Made by a program: the position numbers and the translations under genes
From: Batillaria attramentaria
Taxonomy: Eukaryota > Mollusca > Gastropoda > Batillariidae
NCBI GenBank assembly: GCA_018292915.2
Contig: JACVVK020000495.1
Span: 193,501 to 257,500, forward strand
DNA length: 64,000 bases
Reading direction: 5' to 3'
The notes under the pieces: generated by a model
What the model saw: the letters and a program-made list of their open reading frames with translations, nothing else
What the model was told of the DNA's origin: nothing
Databases searched by the model: none
Shown: in pieces, positions 23,141 through 64,000 of the stretch
How the letters are laid out: every line of letters starts with the position of its first letter
Position numbering within the stretch: the first letter of the stretch is position 1

Positions 23141-23367
23141 ACTATAACAATAAAGTTAAAAATAAATACTGACTACATTGGTTAGAAAAGAGGGGGACCA
23201 CTTCGAGAGGGGGCCTATTTTGGATGCGAGGGGGGACCAAAATCGCCCAGGGGGACCAGTCGAAAACGAGGCTGGATGTCTAAGGGGGGACCATTATAGA
23301 GCAGTTTTTGCCACGAATTGGTCCCCCGGGGGACTACTTCAGAGGGGGGACCGGACCGGATCCTACA
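23141..23367 (-). repeat. right terminal inverted repeat of Ginger1
   Basis: Inverted copy of 18894-19128, ending GGGGGGACCGGACCGG and ATCCTACA. Followed directly by CCGG, the presumed target-site duplicate. Confidence 0.93.
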
Positions 23368-23719
23368 CCGGCTCAATGTGTTTAACAGACAAGTCTGCGC
23401 GGCGAACGTTTTTTCACTATGTGTTATGTCTGCTGCGCGCGCGCGCACACAGACACACACAGACATACGCGCGCGCGCACGCACGCACGCAGACTTGCGC
23501 GAGCCGCGTTTGTGCATGTGCTCCATTGAGACCTATGTGGTGTTCTCTCACTCTACTATGCTATTGAGTGAGAGTCAGTGGGAAAAACAAAGCTCACTAC
23601 ATCAATGAAACTCCCGCTTTCCCCGTCTACAAATAGAGAACTTCCGAAAAGTGACGACACACCCCCACGTCAATCAAACATGACGTCGGCAAACTGACGC
23701 TGATACAGTTTTGCGTCAG

Positions 23720-24770
23720 TGCGCGTGTGCCTTTTCTGCGATGTTTGTGAGGCGTGTGGCTTGTGTAAAGGAAATGTGCTTCGAGTACAAATTTCGAGTC
23801 AGCTGACGACAACGGCTACAGTGAATTTTTCTAATTTTTTTGTATATTTTTTTATGGCACCCCAGGCTCATTATCTATGTATAGTAGGAGCGATTTTGAG
23901 ATCTAAAGTGTGTTCACCAGCACTTTCATCAGGTACGGCTTACGCCAAAAGTATAAAAGCGACAACCTCCAAAATTCACTCAGTTGAGAGTCCGTATTCA
24001 TGCTATCTATGTCCCAAAAATGGAGTGGTTTAGGTAAATATTACGCCTTTAAACGCCAGAAAGCCACTTTTTTTGAAAAGGGCGATAACTCGCAAATCAT
24101 GTGTGCAATCGTATCTGGATCGGGCCTTCTATTCAACAATCTTGATTCATTTAGAAACCCCAAATTTGAAATCGATCGGTTCAGTATTTTCGGAAAAATA
24201 GGCATCTGAACTGGGTTCACATGCAATGTCAACTCAGGCTCGGTTTACATGAAAACTATAAGAGCGACCATTTTCTAGTAGTGAATCTGTTCAGAGTCCG
24301 TATTCAAGCTATCTACTGCCAAACAATTGAGTGATTTAAATAAATATTACGCCTGTAAACGAAAGACAACTAACTTGTCTCAAAAGGGCGATAACTCCCA
24401 AATCACTTAAGCAATCATCACACGCTTGAATCGTCTAATGTAACATTTTGATAAATTTGGATACCCCAAATTTGAAGCCATTCGGTTAAGTATCTTCGAA
24501 GAAACGGGCCCGGACACAATTCACACACACACACACACATCCACCACTCAGTGAGGAGGAGAAGCGCGTTCGGAACAGCATACATGCCAGCATCGATGAC
24601 GCAGGTTTTCTTACGTCATTGTCAGAGTTACACTTGCATAATCGTCTCTGCGGGAGATCGGCAGTGACGTGCGTTTGCACCACAGATGCTTGCCTATGAA
24701 CGTGGAAATTTTAGCCCGTCCTATTATGTTGTTTCCATTACTATGGAAACAACATAACAAAAAAAAACAC
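23720..24770 (+). repeat. dispersed repeat R3, longest copy
   Basis: Shared in the same orientation with 35405-35770 (first third) and 38890-39665 (nearly whole). Landmarks: 'gaggcgtgtggcttgtg', 'gagagtccgtattcatgcta', 'gggcgataactc', 'cgtctctgcgggagatcg', and a terminal dyad tgtttccat..atggaaaca. The gggcgataact block occurs twice within this copy (about 24080 and 24385), so it contains an internal ~300-bp duplication. No coding sequence. Confidence 0.8.
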
Positions 24771-25027
24771 CTGTTTTCTGCCCATAACATTTGACAGTTT
24801 GCATCGTGTGTGTGTGTGTGTGGTTGCGCCCTGACCGTATGCTTTGTAAAGTTTTGTGTGTGTGTATATATATATCTATATCTTTGCGGCATCTAGCAGT
24901 AGAGAAATAAGACTTTCTTTGAATGCGCAGTGCGATTACTACGATGCGAATGTCCAAATACAGACCAACTCAGCCGCGACGCTGTATACTGACCTTGGGG
25001 TAATGCCTGCACTTTGCTTCGTCACAC

Positions 25028-60652
<35,625 letters not shown>

Positions 60653-60983
60653 CCTAGGAAAGTCACTTCCCTATCTCTGTAGCAACGAAGGTAAGTTCAC
60701 TTCATGCAGCGAGACTGAGCTATCGTATGAATGATCCCGTGCCTTGCTTTACGCAAATTATCACCAAGCCTTCCTTTTCCGATACAAGTGCCACACCACC
60801 GACCAGCCTGATGCCTCACGCATTCTTGCCTGGAATTTACGTCATACCTTGTTTTCGTGACCTTGTGTTGAAATTTGGCGGGAGGAAAATACCAGCGTGA
60901 GGCAGGGAATATGGGGCGCCGTTTGCATCACTACAAGCCTTTTCGTGAAAAAGGGAAACACTGTAAAAACCGGTGTTTGTTTC

Positions 60984-60986
<3 letters not shown>

Positions 60987-61042
<56 letters not shown>

Positions 61043-61076
61043 TGTTGTTGTTGGTGGTGGTGGTGGTGGTGGTGGT

Positions 61077-61126
<50 letters not shown>

Positions 61127-61175
61127 ATGATGATGTTGATGTTGATGATGATGATGTTGATGATGATGATGTTGA
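60987..61175 (+). repeat. (GT)n(GGT)n(GT)n(GAT)n microsatellite
   Basis: Compound tract: GT, GTT, GGT, GT, then GAT/GTT triplets. Confidence 0.97.
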
Positions 61176-61346
61176 TGTCTTGTAACGCGCTGAAAAAAAA
61201 ACTCCATGCACAGCATGCTCGTAGCGCGGGGGGAGTGGCGTGAGGAATAAGTTTTAACAAAAACAGGAAAGAGGAGGGGGATGGGGGGTGGAGTCTGCAG
61301 GGTGGGGGAGGGAGGGTGGCGGGGGGGGGGGGGGTTGGACTCTGCA

Positions 61347-61487
61347 TCAGAACTTTGAGAAAAGATGGGTTTTCAGGTGGCTCGTGAAAGACTCGGCTGA
61401 GGTGCTTGATTTCAAATATGGTGGCAAAGCGTTCCACAGAGCAGTTGCAAAGCACTTGAAGGAGCGAGCTCCAAAGCGCTTCAAAGA

Positions 61488-61500
<13 letters not shown>
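61347..61500 (-). mobile_element. LINE 3' fragment
   Basis: The minus frame reads RFGARSFKCFATALWNALPP and then ESFTSHLKTHLFSKF, the non-LTR RT tail. A (CA)n tract follows on the upstream side. Confidence 0.72.
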
Positions 61501-61523
<23 letters not shown>

Positions 61524-61562
61524 CAGAGAGACTTTACAAAGGTAGAACAGGTAAATCGAAGT

Positions 61563-61643
<81 letters not shown>
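61563..61643 (+). repeat. (CA)n microsatellite
   Basis: CA run about 1 kb upstream of PLOD-C. Confidence 0.97.
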
Positions 61644-61645
<2 letters not shown>

Positions 61646-62659
61646 TATTCAGACCGACAGACAGAGACAAAGAGACTGGCAGAGGGTCACGTTTATGATG
61701 TTTCCAGCACATACCATCAACGTGAATGCTTGGAATGTTTCATCAAAATTTGTCGAAAGAATTTGAATATCCACTGGTGTTTATAGCAGGTACTCATAGC
61801 TAACGGGGGAAAAAAAGAAAAAGAAAAAAAGAAGGACGATTTTAGATGAAAGTAACTAGAAAATTTGTATATTTGAACTTCACATTGAACCAGTTTTGGG
61901 AAACTACGACTATATAAGAACCACATAAAAAGGTGGTCGCTTTCGGAACGGACACCAAAATGTAATTTTTCAAACAAAAGCACGCGTAGCAAGGCGGCTG
62001 CGGCAATGATTCCTCGGAGATTCCAGTCTCACCTGCCCACTGTTTGGAGATACTTGCTGCTTGATCGAATCAACTTCGATTTGCGATAGCAAAATCACAC
62101 ACATTTTTGTTACAAGGAAGACTGACAAGCCGTTGCTTGCATGTTTTTTGTTTCCCTAGAATGTGAACATTGCTGTTTGATGATTGATTAAATGTTGATT
62201 ATTATAAATACATGTATACAAATCAAAAGCTGCGTCTTGGGTGTTTCTTATTCATGTTAGCAAATACCATCGTATACACACTATGGCCTCTGATGTGAGC
62301 ATGCTATTGATTAGTCTGGGCTACCCATGCGTGTTCGCGGCCTCCACCGGGACTACTTACTGATGAGCCATTAGCCATTAGGGTTCTGCTGTGACACAAA
62401 CATGGGCGATCCTCGCGGTGCATTGTTGGGTATCCGCTGGTGTCATTTTTCTTGAGGCCTTCGTATGAGGCGTGCTCGTCCCAGTTTTCAGTTCAATGGT
62501 GATAGAGTGTGAAGTCCTTGACGTGACACTTGTATCGAAAAAGGAAAGACTGGTGATAATTTGCGGAAAACGAATATCGGGATCGTTAGCTAGCTTTCGC
62601 TGAATGCACTGAACTGACCTCGTACATCGTTGCAAAGCTAAGGAAGTGACTTTTCCAGG

Positions 62660-62723
62660 ATGGAGAAACTGGCATGTTTTGTCGTCTGCGCCTTCGCCCT
62701 TTCTTGCACGTGGGCCGCCGATG
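62660..62723 (+). CDS. PLOD-C exon 1 (signal peptide)
   Basis: MEKLACFVVCAFALSCTWAA plus D, then one base; donor gtaagt. Same length (64 bp), phase (1) and most residues as PLOD-B exon 1. Early intron sequence is also similar (ttttcaa..cc/ca ggatttcgaaat), as is the 5' UTR. Later exons lie beyond the window, so identity as a PLOD rests on this paralogy. Confidence 0.75.
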
Positions 62724-62939
62724 GTAAGTTTTCAAATCCGGATTTCGAAATTTTGGATTACATAACGACAGTAACACGCATTCCTACATGAACGGTTAAC
62801 AACAACTTCATGAAAGCGCATATTTTCGTTTTTCGTGGGGCTTTCCTGTGATCTAAATCTTATTTGCAGTAAAACATTGTGCTTTCATCGAATCTGTGAA
62901 AACAGGTCTCAAAAAGTGGAAGAGTTTCAACTTCAGTTG

Positions 62940-63103
62940 CGGGTGGGTGGGTGGGTGTTTGGGGGTTTAACGTCCTTTTCCATCACATAGGGTGATATCA
63001 AAGACGAGGCAACGATGAAAAAGCCAGCACAAATATTTGGCCCCAGCCGGGATCGAACTCACGACCCGAGCATTAGAAGTCCAACGCTCTACCATTCGAC
63101 CAC
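62940..63103 (-). mobile_element. tRNA-derived SINE, family 1
   Basis: Minus-strand copy lacking about the first ten bases of the head. Very close in sequence to the 29174 copy ('gtttggg', 'gatcgaactcacgacccgag'). Confidence 0.88.
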
Positions 63104-63772
63104 CAGTGATGTGGCCAGCTCGGAGACCGGATGGGACAAAATGTCCTGAATCCAAACACTTGATAGGACATTTTGTCCTGGTTCAAAAAATTAATGGGAC
63201 ATGGAAACATCAAAAAAAAAAAAAAAAAAAAATCAAGTTAAATTATTGTTCTAATTTAATACAACTTTTAAATAATAACAGAACAAGATGTCATATTAAC
63301 CAGGAGTTTTTAATAGACACCATTGACAAACTGATTTCATTTTCTAATCGAGACTTCAAAATGGCAGAACAATATTGAATAAAATGAAGAATTTGTTGTA
63401 ATTAACTGATTGTTTCATATAAATTTAAAATATAAAGACAACACTGTCAGAATAGAGAATGTATTCATGAGTGTGTTAGAAGGGTCTCTTTCTCAGTTCT
63501 CTGTTTTAACACATTCACCCCTGCTGACACCTGCTGTCCGTCCATGCTAAAAGCATGGACAGCAGGCATCATCAGAGGTAAATGAGCTAAAGTGCCCCTG
63601 TGTCTGTTTCTCTCCCTTACTTAACTGAAACACATGATGCCTATGAATCCATTAACCCTCTCAGATCCGAGCACACATTTCTGACACAAGACTTCCTTAG
63701 AAATCTTTTGTCAGTAATGTGTTCTACGACGGGAAAGGGCTAAAGACTTTCAGCTTCACTCATTTCACCCCT

Positions 63773-63834
63773 TGACTGCCAAGGCATGGAAGTGGCCATG
63801 CATTTGCATGGCCACTACCCTGCCTTGGCAGTCA
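63773..63834. repeat. 62-bp hairpin
   Basis: tgactgccaaggca..ggccatgca / tgcatggcc..tgccttggcagtca, nearly perfect with a 2-base loop. A second, shorter hairpin (ctgctgtcc..tccatgct / agcatggacagcag) is at 63531-63565. Function unknown; not recognised as a miRNA. Confidence 0.7.
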
Positions 63835-64000
63835 GAGTTAATCAGTAAGTCTCTGTGGCCGTAGAGATCCACTGGCGCAAGAGTTGAAGCAGCCAAACAA
63901 CAATTCAGGAAGAAGAGCTTGTGGTCTCCAACTGTGATGCCGATGTTTTTGATTTGTACAACCTCCTCTCTCTCTTTTGTTTCCATCGCTTCATAATACC

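Larger units (their letters stand above)
18894..23367 (-). mobile_element. complete Ginger1-type DNA transposon
   Basis: 4474-bp element bounded by TGTAG..CTACA ends and ~230-bp terminal inverted repeats. Flanks are CAGG (18890-18893) and CCGG (23368-23371), which fits the CCGG target preference of Ginger1 elements with one later substitution. One transposase gene lies inside on the minus strand. Gypsy-like integrase core, OTU domain and long TIRs are the published hallmarks of Ginger1 cut-and-paste transposons. There is no gag, protease, reverse transcriptase or LTR pair. The intact reading frame suggests a fairly young copy. Confidence 0.9.
60653..62659. promoter_or_regulatory. shared upstream region of the divergent PLOD-B and PLOD-C genes
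   Basis: 2-kb interval between two start codons facing apart. Close to each ATG the sequences mirror each other (B: gaagtgactttcctagg; C: gaagtgacttttccagg), so both 5' UTRs descend from one. The middle is filled by microsatellites (60987-61130, 61482-61530, 61563-61643) and a LINE tail, leaving about 61720-62620 as the least repetitive part. No TATA box identified. Confidence 0.55.
62724..64000 (+). other. start of PLOD-C intron 1
   Basis: No second exon found. Contains a SINE, an A20-type run (63212-63231), a degenerate repeat with 'gggacaaaatgtcct/aggacattttgtcct', and hairpins at 63531-63565 and 63773-63834. Confidence 0.6.

Overview
This is eukaryotic DNA: the genes are split by introns with GT..AG junctions, more than 95% of the window is non-coding, and it is full of (CA)n/(GA)n microsatellites, tRNA-derived SINEs, decayed LINE 3' ends and DNA transposons. 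Gene content and repeat style suggest a marine mollusc, probably a gastropod. That assignment is inference; nothing here proves the taxon.

Genes. (1) Positions 477-1607 (+) carry the last two coding exons of a procollagen-lysine 2-oxoglutarate 5-dioxygenase (PLOD, lysyl hydroxylase), called PLOD-A here. Its catalytic residues are intact and a long 3' UTR follows. (2) Positions 6277-15097 (+) carry a three-exon gene for a 122-residue single-pass membrane protein with a six-cysteine ectodomain of Shisa/CYYR1 (STMC6) type. (3) Positions 60652-25028 (-) carry a second, complete PLOD paralogue, PLOD-B. I reconstructed 20 coding exons (2172 coding nt, 723 residues) with consistent phases and no stop or frameshift. 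Its metal-binding motifs are altered in the glycosyltransferase, accessory and lysyl-hydroxylase domains, so it looks like a pseudoenzyme. (4) At 62660 (+) the signal-peptide exon of a third paralogue, PLOD-C, begins head-to-head with PLOD-B, about 2 kb away. The window is therefore a PLOD cluster (A forward, B reverse, C forward) with one unrelated small membrane-protein gene inside it.

Mobile DNA. Positions 18894-23367 hold a full-length Ginger1-type DNA transposon. It has ~230-bp terminal inverted repeats, CCGG-like target duplications, and a two-exon transposase with an integrase DD35E core, a GPY motif, a 12-copy octapeptide linker and a C-terminal OTU protease domain. Other items include a ~620-bp PIF/Harbinger-like element with a MADF exon, several MITEs, a dispersed element (element E) built of repeats containing TGACCTTGACCTTG, at least ten copies of one tRNA-derived SINE (five with clear target duplications), two further SINE families, and many LINE tails.

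Layout. 1-3.9 kb PLOD-A end. 3.9-6.3 kb spacer. 6.3-15.1 kb STMC6-like gene, whose first intron contains a 2-kb inverted repeat. 15.1-18.9 kb spacer with LINE and SINE remains. 18.9-23.4 kb Ginger1. 23.4-25.0 kb dispersed repeat. 25.0-60.7 kb PLOD-B. 60.7-62.7 kb shared upstream region. 62.7-64 kb PLOD-C exon 1 and the start of its first intron.
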